Notes under the pieces: model-generated
What the model saw: the letters and a program-made list of their open reading frames with translations, nothing else
What the model was told of the DNA's origin: nothing
Database searches by the model: none
Position numbers and translations under genes: made by a program
Assembly: GCA_003521815.1 (NCBI GenBank)
Contig: DPHE01000063.1
Coordinates: 38,785-47,758 of the forward strand
DNA length: 8,974 nucleotides
Direction of reading: 5' to 3'
DNA from: Colwellia sp.
GTDB lineage: Bacteria > Pseudomonadota > Gammaproteobacteria > Enterobacterales > Alteromonadaceae
Shown here: positions 1 to 5,640 of the stretch, in pieces
How positions within the stretch are numbered: the stretch's first letter is position 1
Layout of the letters: the number at the start of each line of letters is the position of its first letter

Positions 1-22
1 TCGACCACTCAGCCATCTCACC
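1..22 (-). tRNA. tRNA-Ser, 5' end only (truncated by window edge)
   Basis: Read on the minus strand, these bases are GGTGAGATGGCTGAGTGG followed by TCGA. This fits the 5' end of a bacterial serine tRNA: a 7-nt acceptor strand GGTGAGA, the U8-G9 linker, then a D-stem and D-loop of the serine type (GCTGAGTGGTCGA). The anticodon, variable arm and 3' end lie outside the window, so the isoacceptor cannot be told. A leucine tRNA is less likely because its D-arm differs. The promoter just upstream supports a real gene. Confidence 0.8.
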
Positions 23-35
23 TGAAGTTAACAAA

Positions 36-107
36 TAAGCTTGTAAAACAATGCTTGCTTGAGAACGAGGCGAATATTAAAGTGTCGGCATAAACTTGTA
101 AAGCAAT
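36..107. repeat. 17-bp imperfect direct repeat in tRNA leader
   Basis: TAAGCTTGTAAAACAAT (36-52) and TAAACTTGTAAAGCAAT (91-107) match at 15 of 17 positions and lie 55 bp apart. The right copy contains the putative -35 of the tRNA promoter. The left copy has no -10 at a useful distance, so it looks like a non-functional duplicate. A partial third copy, TAAGCTTGT, starts at 130. Confidence 0.5.
66..102 (-). promoter_or_regulatory. Putative stringent-type sigma-70 promoter for tRNA-Ser
   Basis: On the minus strand a -35 TTTACA (97-102) is followed after 17 bp by a -10 TAATAT (74-79) and a GC-rich discriminator TCGCCTCG (66-73). A GC-rich discriminator is typical of stable-RNA promoters under stringent control. 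Transcription would start near 67, leaving a leader of roughly 45 nt before the mature tRNA 5' end at 22. Confidence 0.55.
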
Positions 108-156
108 AATTAACAAAAAATGCATTAATTAAGCTTGTTTGCTAAAAAAACAATCA

Positions 157-175
157 GTTTGAGGGTAATTCAAAC
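157..175. repeat. 6-bp inverted repeat upstream of tag
   Basis: GTTTGA (157-162) and TCAAAC (170-175) form a perfect dyad with a 7-nt spacer, about 50 bp before the tag start. It could be an operator, but arms this short also occur by chance. I recognise no known regulator motif. Confidence 0.25.
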
Positions 176-193
176 GACAAAAATAAAAATTTT

Positions 194-226
194 AAAAGGA
201 GCTCTATTTTGAGCGATAAAACATGA
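194..226 (+). promoter_or_regulatory. Possible translational-coupling leader of tag (SD plus 5-codon mini-ORF)
   Basis: The only strong Shine-Dalgarno sequence before tag is AAAAGGAG (194-201). It is 21 nt from the tag ATG, too far to act directly. It is ideally placed (7 nt) for a TTG at 209-211, which opens TTG AGC GAT AAA ACA TGA. The TGA (224-226) overlaps the tag ATG (223-225). This arrangement could couple tag translation to the mini-ORF. An in-frame TAA at 217-219 rules out any upstream start for tag itself. Confidence 0.35.
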
Positions 227-804
227 CAGATATTTTTGAAAACAAGTGCCGTTGCCCTTGGCTTGATGAAAGTAAAGCTGATTATGTCGATTACCATGAT
301 AATGAATGGGGAGTTCCTGTTCATGATGATAAATTGATGTTTGAATCTTTGATCTTAGAATCTGCACAAGCTGGTTTAAGTTGGTACACCATTCTTAAAA
401 AGCGTAATGGTTACCGTAAACTGTTTGCAGACTTTGATGTTACCAAAGTGGCTAAATTTACCGGTGACGATGTAGAGCGATTAATGTTAGATGCTTCAAT
501 AGTACGTAATAGATTAAAAATAGAAGCCGCAATTAACAACGCTAAGCGATTCATTGAGATACAAAATGAATATGGTAGTTTCTGTAAATACGTTTGGTCC
601 TACGTTGATAACACACCCATTGTAAATAATATTAGAGTGGCTGATGATTATGTTTCCACCTCACCTATTAGCGACCAATTAGCAAAAGATATGAAGAAGC
701 GTGGTTTTAAGTTCTTAGGCTCAACTACCCTTTACTCACATTTACAAGCAACAGGGTTAATAAACGATCATTTGAATGGATGCTTTAGAAAAACAGTTAG
801 TTAG
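223..804 (+). CDS. tag: DNA-3-methyladenine glycosylase I
   Basis: This 193-residue cytoplasmic base-excision repair enzyme removes N3-methyladenine from alkylated DNA, leaving an abasic site. The sequence closely follows the Tag family, which is about 187 residues in E. coli. The four zinc ligands are present as C11 (RCPW motif), H25 (YHDNEWG), H183 and C187 (NDHLNGC). The base-recognition segment LESAQAGLSW supplies E46 and W54. The KKRGFKFLG motif near the C-terminus is also typical. The start is fixed by an in-frame stop 4 bp upstream. Its nearest Shine-Dalgarno is weak (GAG at 211-213), so it may depend on the upstream mini-ORF. It stands alone, with tRNA-Ser diverging on the left and yccA downstream with its own promoter. 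Confidence 0.96.
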   Translation: MTDIFENKCRCPWLDESKADYVDYHDNEWGVPVHDDKLMFESLILESAQAGLSWYTILKKRNGYRKLFADFDVTKVAKFTGDDVERLMLDASIVRNRLKIEAAINNAKRFIEIQNEYGSFCKYVWSYVDNTPIVNNIRVADDYVSTSPISDQLAKDMKKRGFKFLGSTTLYSHLQATGLINDHLNGCFRKTVS

Positions 805-814
805 GAAAAATAAA

Positions 815-859
815 ATGATAAATTGTGATAAGTGTGAACATAAGAACATTTATCGTTAG
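815..859 (+). CDS. Possible 14-residue CxxC micro-ORF after tag
   Basis: ATG at 815 opens a 14-codon frame, MINCDKCEHKNIYR, ending in TAG at 857-859. A Shine-Dalgarno AGGA (803-806) lies 8 nt upstream and overlaps the tag stop codon, so translation could be coupled to tag. The peptide has a CxxCxH pattern that could bind metal. Past the TAG the frame reads a further 13 residues before TAA, which would also suit a decayed longer gene. I recognise no family, and chance is a real possibility at this length. Confidence 0.2.
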   Translation: MINCDKCEHKNIYR

Positions 860-973
860 AACTGTTACATAAAGACACAAATAATCAAGCCCTATCAATA
901 AGCTTAGGGTAGTAATTTCAAAAAAGCATGTCATAATATGTCACAAGGTCGTCAGGTGATTTAACAAAAATAA

Positions 974-1002
974 CTTGAACTTTGCCAAAGCGCCCTTATC
1001 TT
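974..1002 (+). promoter_or_regulatory. Putative yccA promoter with heat-shock-like elements
   Basis: CTTGAA (974-979) is followed after 12 nt by GCCCTTAT (992-999), which resembles the sigma-32 pair CTTGAA / CCCCATnT. The same stretch also reads as sigma-70: TTGAAC (975-980), a 16-bp spacer, then TATCTT (997-1002). The spacer contains the small dyad CTTTG-C-CAAAG (980-990). Either reading gives a leader of roughly 40 nt before the yccA ATG. Confidence 0.4.
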
Positions 1003-1046
1003 AGCTTATATAAAGTTATTTTAATTAGGTTTTAAAGGAAGTTTTT

Positions 1047-1715
1047 ATGCAATCTAACATGAGTTTTCAATCAGCGAGTCAAAGCTCTGCTATCGAAATA
1101 AATAAAGTATTGAAGAATACTTATATGCTTTTGTCTATGACACTAGCATTTAGTGCAGTAACAGCTGGCATTTCAATGGCCATGAATTTATCACATATGG
1201 TTGCACTTGTGATGATGTTAGTTGCTTTTGGTTTAATGTTTGTTGTGAACAAAAAGGCAGATTCTGCTAGCGGTGTTTATTGGATATTCGGTTTCACTGG
1301 TTTAATGGGCGCGTCTCTTGGGCCAATGCTAAATGCTTATGCAGCAATGCCAGGTGGTCCAGCGATGATTATGCAAGCCCTTGGTGGTACTGCATTAATA
1401 TTCTTCGCTTTATCAGGTTATGCACTAACAAGTAAAAAAGACTTCTCTTTTATGGGTGGCTTTTTAATGACAGGTTTGATTGTAGTATTAGTCGCAAGTT
1501 TAGCTAATATTTTTTTCCACATCCCTGCCCTTCAATTAGCAATTAGTGCTGCAGTTATTATGGTTATGTCTGGTTTAATATTATTTGACACAAGCCGCAT
1601 TATCAATGGTGGCGAACGTAACTATATTAGAGCAACAGTCTCTTTATACTTAAATATTTATAATATTTTCGTTCACTTACTAAGCCTTTTAGGTGTACTT
1701 GGTAACGATGATTAA
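1047..1715 (+). CDS. yccA: BAX inhibitor-1 / YccA family inner-membrane protein
   Basis: This 222-residue integral membrane protein closely resembles E. coli YccA. YccA is a substrate and modulator of the FtsH protease and protects SecY from degradation when translocons jam. Seven hydrophobic segments are visible at roughly residues 25-46, 50-67, 78-98, 106-128, 135-157, 161-180 and 196-216, after a polar N-terminal tail. That tail is the FtsH-engaging region in E. coli. Family hallmarks include LGPMLNAY, ALGGTALIFF, SGYALTSKKDFSFMGG and NYIRATVSLYLNIYNIF. D181 matches one of the two Asp residues of the YetJ-type pH latch, and the second is N203 here. Start: AAAGGAAG (1034-1041) sits 5 nt before the ATG. 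A rho-independent terminator follows. Location next to tus genes is a conserved arrangement. Confidence 0.93.
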   Translation: MQSNMSFQSASQSSAIEINKVLKNTYMLLSMTLAFSAVTAGISMAMNLSHMVALVMMLVAFGLMFVVNKKADSASGVYWIFGFTGLMGASLGPMLNAYAAMPGGPAMIMQALGGTALIFFALSGYALTSKKDFSFMGGFLMTGLIVVLVASLANIFFHIPALQLAISAAVIMVMSGLILFDTSRIINGGERNYIRATVSLYLNIYNIFVHLLSLLGVLGNDD

Positions 1716-1764
1716 CTTTTTAGGTATTGAAAAGAGTATTGAAAAGAATATAAATTATATAAAA

Positions 1765-1793
1765 TTTAAACGTATGTAAAAATTCTGTATAAT
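1765..1793 (+). promoter_or_regulatory. Putative tus operon promoter overlapping the yccA terminator
   Basis: A perfect -10 TATAAT (1788-1793) is preceded, at the optimal 17-bp spacing, by TTTAAA (1765-1770), a 4-of-6 match to the -35 consensus. The predicted start, near 1800, falls inside the 5' arm of the yccA terminator hairpin. The tus transcript would therefore lack a complete hairpin and escape termination. Confidence 0.5.
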
Positions 1794-1795
1794 AT

Positions 1796-1821
1796 AAAGC
1801 CTCGCTATTGCGGGGCTTTTT
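1796..1821 (+). terminator. Rho-independent terminator after yccA
   Basis: AAAGCCTCGC (1796-1805) pairs with GCGGGGCTTT (1810-1819) through ten base pairs, one of them G-U, around a TATT loop. The 3' arm runs into a run of five T (1817-1821). It lies 81 bp past the yccA stop and before tusD. Confidence 0.85.
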
Positions 1822-1862
1822 AATGTCTTAAAAATATTCATCGGAACAGAGAACTTATTTTT

Positions 1863-2225
1863 GTGAAAAAACTAGCGGTAGTAGTCACCACTCCTCCTTA
1901 TAGTAACTTAAGCGTAACAGCACTTGATTATATAGAAACAGCGCTTAGATCGGGTGTTGAACTTGTTGGTGTGTTCTTTTATCAAGATGGTGTTATGCAT
2001 GCAAATCAGCAAGCACAGATTGCCAGTGATGAGTTTCAATGTCTACAGCAATGGCAATTACTTCACCAAAGATTTCAACTACCATTACACCTATGTATTA
2101 CCGCAGCAGAAAAACGCGGGCTTAGTGATGGACAACCCAATAATATTCATCCTAACTTTACCGTTTCTGGATTAGGTGAATTAGTTGAATTAGTCAATAA
2201 AGCTGATCGATTGGTGCAATTCTAA
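1863..2225 (+). CDS. tusD: Sulfurtransferase complex subunit TusD
   Basis: TusD is a DsrE-family subunit of the cytoplasmic TusBCD complex. The complex receives persulfide sulfur from TusA and passes it to TusE for 2-thiolation of wobble uridine in Lys, Glu and Gln tRNAs. The protein has 120 residues (128 in E. coli). The sulfur-carrying cysteine is C78 in LCITAAEKRG, exactly at the E. coli position. VFFYQDGVMHANQ and the C-terminal FTVSGLGELVE...DRLVQF are family signatures. The start is GTG at 1863; its only ribosome-binding candidate is a weak AGAGAA (1848-1853). The first residues MKKLAVVVTTPPYS align with the expected beta strand, which supports this start. The stop overlaps the next gene's ATG (TAATG). 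Confidence 0.95.
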   Translation: MKKLAVVVTTPPYSNLSVTALDYIETALRSGVELVGVFFYQDGVMHANQQAQIASDEFQCLQQWQLLHQRFQLPLHLCITAAEKRGLSDGQPNNIHPNFTVSGLGELVELVNKADRLVQF

Positions 2226-2596
2226 TGCCTCATACTTTACCTAAATTAACCGCTATAATTAACTCCAAAGCGCCCTTTTCAAATACTGCCGGAAAAGATG
2301 CGCTTGATATAGCTTTAATATTCGGCTCTTTTGAACAGCCCACATCGTTATTTTTTCAAGGAGATGGCGTTTGGCAGTTGATTCAAGAACAAAATGGAGT
2401 ACTGATTTCAGTAAAAGATTACTTAAAAACTTTTGCTGCTTTTGAGTTTTACGATCTTGAAAACATTTATGTATGCCAAGAGTCACTTTTTCAGCGCAGC
2501 TTAACTACGGACTTTCATATTGACCAAGTACAAGTAGTAGCTAAAAATGAATTTGCTGAAAAATTAGCATCACATCAGACTGTTTTACGATTTTAA
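2225..2596 (+). CDS. tusC: Sulfurtransferase complex subunit TusC
   Basis: This DsrF-type subunit of the TusBCD heterohexamer is structural rather than sulfur-carrying and assembles with TusD and TusB. It has 123 residues, close to the E. coli length of 119. Conserved pieces are GKDALDIAL near residue 23, the SLFFQGDGVWQLI strand-turn, the KDYLKTFAAFEFYDLENIYVC segment and the C-terminal TVLRF. The ATG at 2225 shares one base with the tusD stop. There is no clear Shine-Dalgarno sequence, which points to translation by reinitiation after tusD. About 17 extra N-terminal residues before the conserved strand are not needed for the match, but no better start codon follows closely. Confidence 0.94.
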   Translation: MPHTLPKLTAIINSKAPFSNTAGKDALDIALIFGSFEQPTSLFFQGDGVWQLIQEQNGVLISVKDYLKTFAAFEFYDLENIYVCQESLFQRSLTTDFHIDQVQVVAKNEFAEKLASHQTVLRF

Positions 2597-2606
2597 CTGA
2601 GAAACA

Positions 2607-2906
2607 ATGCTAATGCCTACCTTACATATTGTTCGTCAAAGTGCTTTTAACAGTGATGATTTTGCTCAATGCTTGCAAGTATTACGTAGTAATGACGTTA
2701 TTGTTTTTATTGATGATGGTTGCTACAACCTACATCACCCGTTAATTCAAACTATTAACAGCGAAACTAACATCCAATTAAACGTGATAGAAAAACACGC
2801 TCAAGCGCGTGGAATAACAATAGATAAAGCATTATATACCATTATTAATATGAGCCACTTAGTCGAGTTGACGTTAACAACAAACAGAGTAATTACATGG
2901 CAATAA
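2607..2906 (+). CDS. tusB: Sulfurtransferase complex subunit TusB
   Basis: This DsrH-type subunit, 99 residues long, is the third member of TusBCD. Family features are the N-terminal PTLHIVRQS strand, the central hydrophobic strand with DDG (NDVIVFIDDGCYN), the ARGI motif after the second domain strand, and the C-terminal HLVELTLTTNRVITWQ, equivalent to E. coli DFVRLTVKHSSQMAW. Two starts are possible: ATG 2607 or ATG 2613. A GAGA at 2599-2602 lies 4 nt before the first and 10 nt before the second. The family alignment (MLHTLH in E. coli) is compatible with either. It begins 10 nt after tusC and overlaps tusE by 10 nt. Confidence 0.92.
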   Translation: MLMPTLHIVRQSAFNSDDFAQCLQVLRSNDVIVFIDDGCYNLHHPLIQTINSETNIQLNVIEKHAQARGITIDKALYTIINMSHLVELTLTTNRVITWQ

Positions 2907-3235
2907 GTTTAACGTTTAATGGTGAGCGGATAGCTACTGACAAGCAAGGTTATCTATTAGATCACACACTATGGCAAGAAGCATTAGCTGTTAGCATAGC
3001 AGAACATGATGACTTTGAATTAACCCAAGCTCACTGGGAAGTAATTAAATTTGTTCGTCAATTTTATTTAACGTATAACACTTCTCCTGCCATGCGTGCA
3101 TTAACAAAGGCAATGAAAGCTGAGTTTGGTGAAGAAAAAGCCAATAGCCGTTATCTTTTTAAATTATTTCCTGACGGTCCGGCAAAACAAGCGACCAAAT
3201 ATGCGGGTTTACCTAAACCAAAACGCTGTTTGTAA
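2897..3235 (+). CDS. tusE: Sulfur relay protein TusE (DsrC/TusE family)
   Basis: TusE accepts sulfur from TusD and presents it to MnmA for tRNA wobble-uridine thiolation. The 112-residue sequence follows E. coli TusE (109 residues) throughout: the GYL motif, HWEVIKFVRQFYLTYNTSPAMR, the EFGEEKANSRYLFKLFPDGPAKQATK block and the terminal KPKRCL. The active cysteine is the penultimate residue, C111. The second cysteine ten residues upstream that marks true DsrC is absent (K101). That points to the tRNA-thiolation role rather than dissimilatory sulfur metabolism. The ATG overlaps the end of tusB, with a weak AGAG (2886-2889) seven nt upstream. It is the last gene of the operon, before a strong terminator. 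Confidence 0.96.
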   Translation: MAISLTFNGERIATDKQGYLLDHTLWQEALAVSIAEHDDFELTQAHWEVIKFVRQFYLTYNTSPAMRALTKAMKAEFGEEKANSRYLFKLFPDGPAKQATKYAGLPKPKRCL

Positions 3236-3287
3236 TTTATTTACTTTGTGATCGTTAATATCGTTGATTTTGTTATATCGAATAAAT

Positions 3288-3325
3288 AAAAAGGCGCTAA
3301 CCTTCACAGGTTAGCGCCTTTTTTT
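3288..3325. terminator. Strong bidirectional terminator between tusE and the long GAPDH gene
   Basis: A-rich GGCGCTAACC (A run 3288-3292, arm to 3302) pairs with GGTTAGCGCC (3309-3318) around the TTCACA loop. It is flanked by five A on the left and seven T on the right (3319-3325). It can end the tus operon on the plus strand and the convergent GAPDH gene on the minus strand. Confidence 0.92.
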
Positions 3326-3327
3326 CA

Positions 3328-3364
3328 TTCGACATTCACTAATTTACATTAGTCGTTCGACATT
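3328..3364. repeat. 9-bp direct repeats around a small hairpin
   Basis: TTCGACATT occurs at 3328-3336 and 3356-3364. Between them ACTAAT (3338-3343) and ATTAGT (3348-3353) form a 6-bp hairpin with a TTAC loop. The element sits between the bidirectional terminator and the stop codon of the minus-strand GAPDH gene. Function unknown; it may help 3' end stability. Confidence 0.45.
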
Positions 3365-3369
3365 ATTTA

Positions 3370-4821
3370 TTAGTTAAATGGTAATGTTGGTATAGTGATA
3401 CCCGCCATTTCTGACATAACACGAACAACCTGACAGCTATAACCAAACTCATTATCATACCAAACGTATAATACAGCTCTGTCACCATCAACAATCGTTG
3501 CTTGTGAATCAACAACACCAGCATAGCGAGAGCCAACAAGATCGGTAGAAACAATTTCAGTTGAAGCAGTGTAATCTACTTGGTTTTGTAGATCTGATTT
3601 TAATGAAATGTTTCTCAAATAATCATTAAGCGTATCTTTATCTGTCGCTTTTTTCAAGTTTAGGTTCATGATAGCCATTGACACATTAGGCGTTGGAACA
3701 CGAATTGCGTTACCTGTTAATAAGCCTTTAAGCTCAGGTAATGCTTTAGCTACCGCTTTTGCAGCACCGGTAGTACTGATAACCATATTTAAAGGCGCAC
3801 TGCGTCCACGGCGAGGTGCAGGATGGTAGTTATCAATTAAGTTTTGATCGTTAGTATAAGAGTGAATAGTTTCAACATGACCATTGCGAATACCGTATTC
3901 ATCATTAAGTGCTTTTAATACTGGCGTAATCGCATTAGTAGTACAACTTGCAGCAGAAATTATTTTATCCGTAGCTAAGATCATGTCATGGTTAACACCA
4001 TAAACGATGTTCTTGATATCACCTTTAGCAGGCGCCGTTAATAAAACTTTAGCAACACCTTTAGATTGTAGATGTTGACCTAAACCGTCTTCATCACTCC
4101 AAATACCGGTGTTATCAACAACCAACGCATTATTAATACCGTATTCGGTATAATCAACTTCTGACGGTGATTTAGCATAAATTACTTTGATAAAAGCGCC
4201 ATTAGCTTTGATTACATTATTTTCTTTATCAATAGTAATGCTACCATTAAAGGCACCATGTACAGAGTCACGACGTAATAAACTAGCGCGTTTCTCTAGA
4301 TCATCGCCGCCTTTAGATGGACGTAACACAATAGCACGTAAGTTCAATTCAGCCGTAGGGCCTGTTTGATCTATTAGTAAACGTGCCAATAAACGACCTA
4401 TACGACCGAAACCGTATAACACTACATCTTGGCTTTGAGGTTCGCTTTTGGTATTTGCTATTGATGATAATTCTTTTTCTAAGTATTGTTCAATTGACAA
4501 ATCGTTTGATATGCCTTGAAATAAATAACGATAGGCCAATTTACCTACATCAATACGTGCTGGTGCTAATGTCATTTTGCTTAACGCTTCAACAAACGGA
4601 AAGCTCTCACGTAAACGTAGTTTACTGTCTTCATGCAAAGCAACGGTTTTATGTGCTTTTATGATATCGATAGGAGAAGCATTTAATAAGGGGCGACCAT
4701 AAACTGTTATTTCAACACCTTTGTTTCTAAATAGCTGACCAAGGATAGGTTGCATATTTTCTGCGAAAGCCTGGCGTTCTAGCCAACTTGTTTGATATTC
4801 TTCCTCTAGATGAGATGTCAT
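3370..4821 (-). CDS. Long-form glyceraldehyde-3-phosphate dehydrogenase, GapB-like
   Basis: This 483-residue protein has a complete GAPDH core from about residue 132 onward, preceded by about 130 residues not found in classical GAPDH. Core features are the nucleotide-binding YGFGRIGR (G137, G139, G142), catalytic C293 in SAASCTTNAITP, H320 in ETIHSYTNDQ, and the C-terminal VWYDNEFGYS. The position of the NAD-specifying Asp (D34 of the neighbouring GapA) holds R167 in IVLRPSK. The HSYTNDQ...ID..H...RR.R segment resembles GapB of Bacillus and chloroplast-type enzymes. Both suggest NADP preference and a gluconeogenic role, which is inference. AAAAGG (4831-4836, minus sense) supports the ATG. Similar long GAPDHs in Shewanella and Pseudomonas have been called gapB or gap-2. 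The gene is convergent with the tus operon. Confidence 0.93.
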   Translation of the reverse strand: MTSHLEEEYQTSWLERQAFAENMQPILGQLFRNKGVEITVYGRPLLNASPIDIIKAHKTVALHEDSKLRLRESFPFVEALSKMTLAPARIDVGKLAYRYLFQGISNDLSIEQYLEKELSSIANTKSEPQSQDVVLYGFGRIGRLLARLLIDQTGPTAELNLRAIVLRPSKGGDDLEKRASLLRRDSVHGAFNGSITIDKENNVIKANGAFIKVIYAKSPSEVDYTEYGINNALVVDNTGIWSDEDGLGQHLQSKGVAKVLLTAPAKGDIKNIVYGVNHDMILATDKIISAASCTTNAITPVLKALNDEYGIRNGHVETIHSYTNDQNLIDNYHPAPRRGRSAPLNMVISTTGAAKAVAKALPELKGLLTGNAIRVPTPNVSMAIMNLNLKKATDKDTLNDYLRNISLKSDLQNQVDYTASTEIVSTDLVGSRYAGVVDSQATIVDGDRAVLYVWYDNEFGYSCQVVRVMSEMAGITIPTLPFN

Positions 4822-5253
4822 TAGTTAAACCTTTTATTTCAATCAATTAAACGAGCGTTTACTATAATCATATTAACTTAGTTTTTAGCAAATCAGAACT
4901 AGACTATAGTGTGATATTATTTTGCGGATATTGTAATGCAAGATGTAATATTTCGCTATAGGTTACACAAGTATTTCATCGTAAACTCACATCTATTAAA
5001 AACCAAAAAAGTGACATGAACTGTAGTTGCTTCTCTTAGTTTACTACTATTGCTTTTATTCAGTTGTGATAACAGCCATAATTAAATTGAATAGTCTCAA
5101 GACAGTTAAATAAAAACATTTATTATCGGTTTATTTTTTAGGTGACGTCTAGAGTCATATATTAGCTAACATTTAAAGTTGTAATCATTGAAACTGTTAG
5201 ATTTAAGGCGCCTAAATATTAGGTGTCATTTATCTTTGCTGGATATTTACCCG
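4822..5253. other. 432-bp intergenic region without a recognisable gene
   Basis: This should carry the promoter of the minus-strand long GAPDH gene, but I cannot define one confidently. The best minus-strand candidate is TATAGT (4861-4866) with TTGCTA (4886-4891), at a too-long 19-bp spacing. Two direct TGTAAT boxes occur at 4932-4937 and 4944-4949, without a complete HexR dyad. They lie in the loop of an imperfect dyad, GCGGATATT (4924-4932) with AATATTTCGC (4947-4956). No convincing small reading frame or tRNA was found, and an undetected sRNA cannot be excluded. Confidence 0.5.
5207..5227. repeat. Stem-loop downstream of msrB
   Basis: GGCGCCTAA (5207-5215) and TTAGGTGTC (5219-5227) surround an ATA loop. 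The core CCTAAATATTAGG (5211-5223) is a perfect palindrome. It lies 26 bp past the msrB stop on the minus strand and could mark the 3' end of the gnd-msrB transcript. It lacks a proper T run on either strand, so it is not a convincing rho-independent terminator. Confidence 0.35.
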
Positions 5254-5628
5254 TTATTTCGCTTGAAAAGTTAAACTTAATGAATTCACACAATACCTTT
5301 TACCACTTGGTTTAGGGCCATCATCAAACACATGGCCAAGGTGAGAACCACATTGTTGACATTGAATTTCAACACGTACCATGGCATGACTTAAATCTTC
5401 AATATAAGCTATATTGTTATTAATAGAGTCGAAAAAACTAGGCCATCCACAACCCGAATCGAATTTACTTTCACTAGTAAAAAGTGGCGCATTACAGCAG
5501 ACGCACAAATAGATGCCTGTGTCGAAATGGTTATTGTATTTACCTGTAAAAGGCTGTTCTGTTGCTGCTAAACGGCATATTTTAAATGCAGCTTCACTGA
5601 GCTTGTCCTTGTAATATTCATCTGTCAT
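5254..5628 (-). CDS. msrB: Peptide-methionine (R)-S-oxide reductase MsrB
   Basis: This cytoplasmic repair enzyme reduces methionine-R-sulfoxide in oxidised proteins, using thioredoxin as electron donor. The 124-residue sequence holds the full MsrB fold: two CxxC zinc pairs (C42/C45 and C90/C93), the conserved DSGCGWPSF block with a potential recycling cysteine C60, the DLSHAMVRVEI strand, GSHLGHVFDDGP with H96 and H99, and the catalytic cysteine C113 in RYCVNSLSL. It has no signal peptide and no MsrA fusion. It starts 12 nt after gnd, and its Shine-Dalgarno AAAGG overlaps the gnd stop codon, so the two genes form a coupled operon. Pairing an oxidative-damage repair gene with a pentose phosphate gene suggests shared expression under redox stress. 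Confidence 0.96.
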   Translation of the reverse strand: MTDEYYKDKLSEAAFKICRLAATEQPFTGKYNNHFDTGIYLCVCCNAPLFTSESKFDSGCGWPSFFDSINNNIAYIEDLSHAMVRVEIQCQQCGSHLGHVFDDGPKPSGKRYCVNSLSLTFQAK

Positions 5629-5640
5629 AAAATCTTACCT

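Noticed and set aside
890..909. CCCTA...TAGGG hairpin downstream of tag as a terminator
   Set aside because: Only 5 bp with a 10-nt loop and no T run; too weak to call.
2259..2486. 75-codon minus-strand frame inside tusC
   Set aside because: Shadow of a well supported operon gene, with no recognisable product.
2897..3235. DsrC of a dissimilatory sulfite reductase system
   Set aside because: Only the penultimate cysteine is present, the second DsrC cysteine is K101, and the context is tusDCB without dsrAB.
4383..4664. 93-codon plus-strand frame antisense to the long GAPDH gene
   Set aside because: It lies fully inside a strongly supported gene, has no family resemblance and no convincing ribosome binding site.
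4932..4949. TGTAAT pair upstream of the long GAPDH gene as a HexR site
   Set aside because: Both boxes point the same way and neither has an opposing ATTACA at the required spacing.
5146..5160. TGAC...GTCA dyad (TGACGTCTAGAGTCA region) as an operator
   Set aside because: Only 4-bp arms around an off-centre TCTAGA, which is expected by chance.
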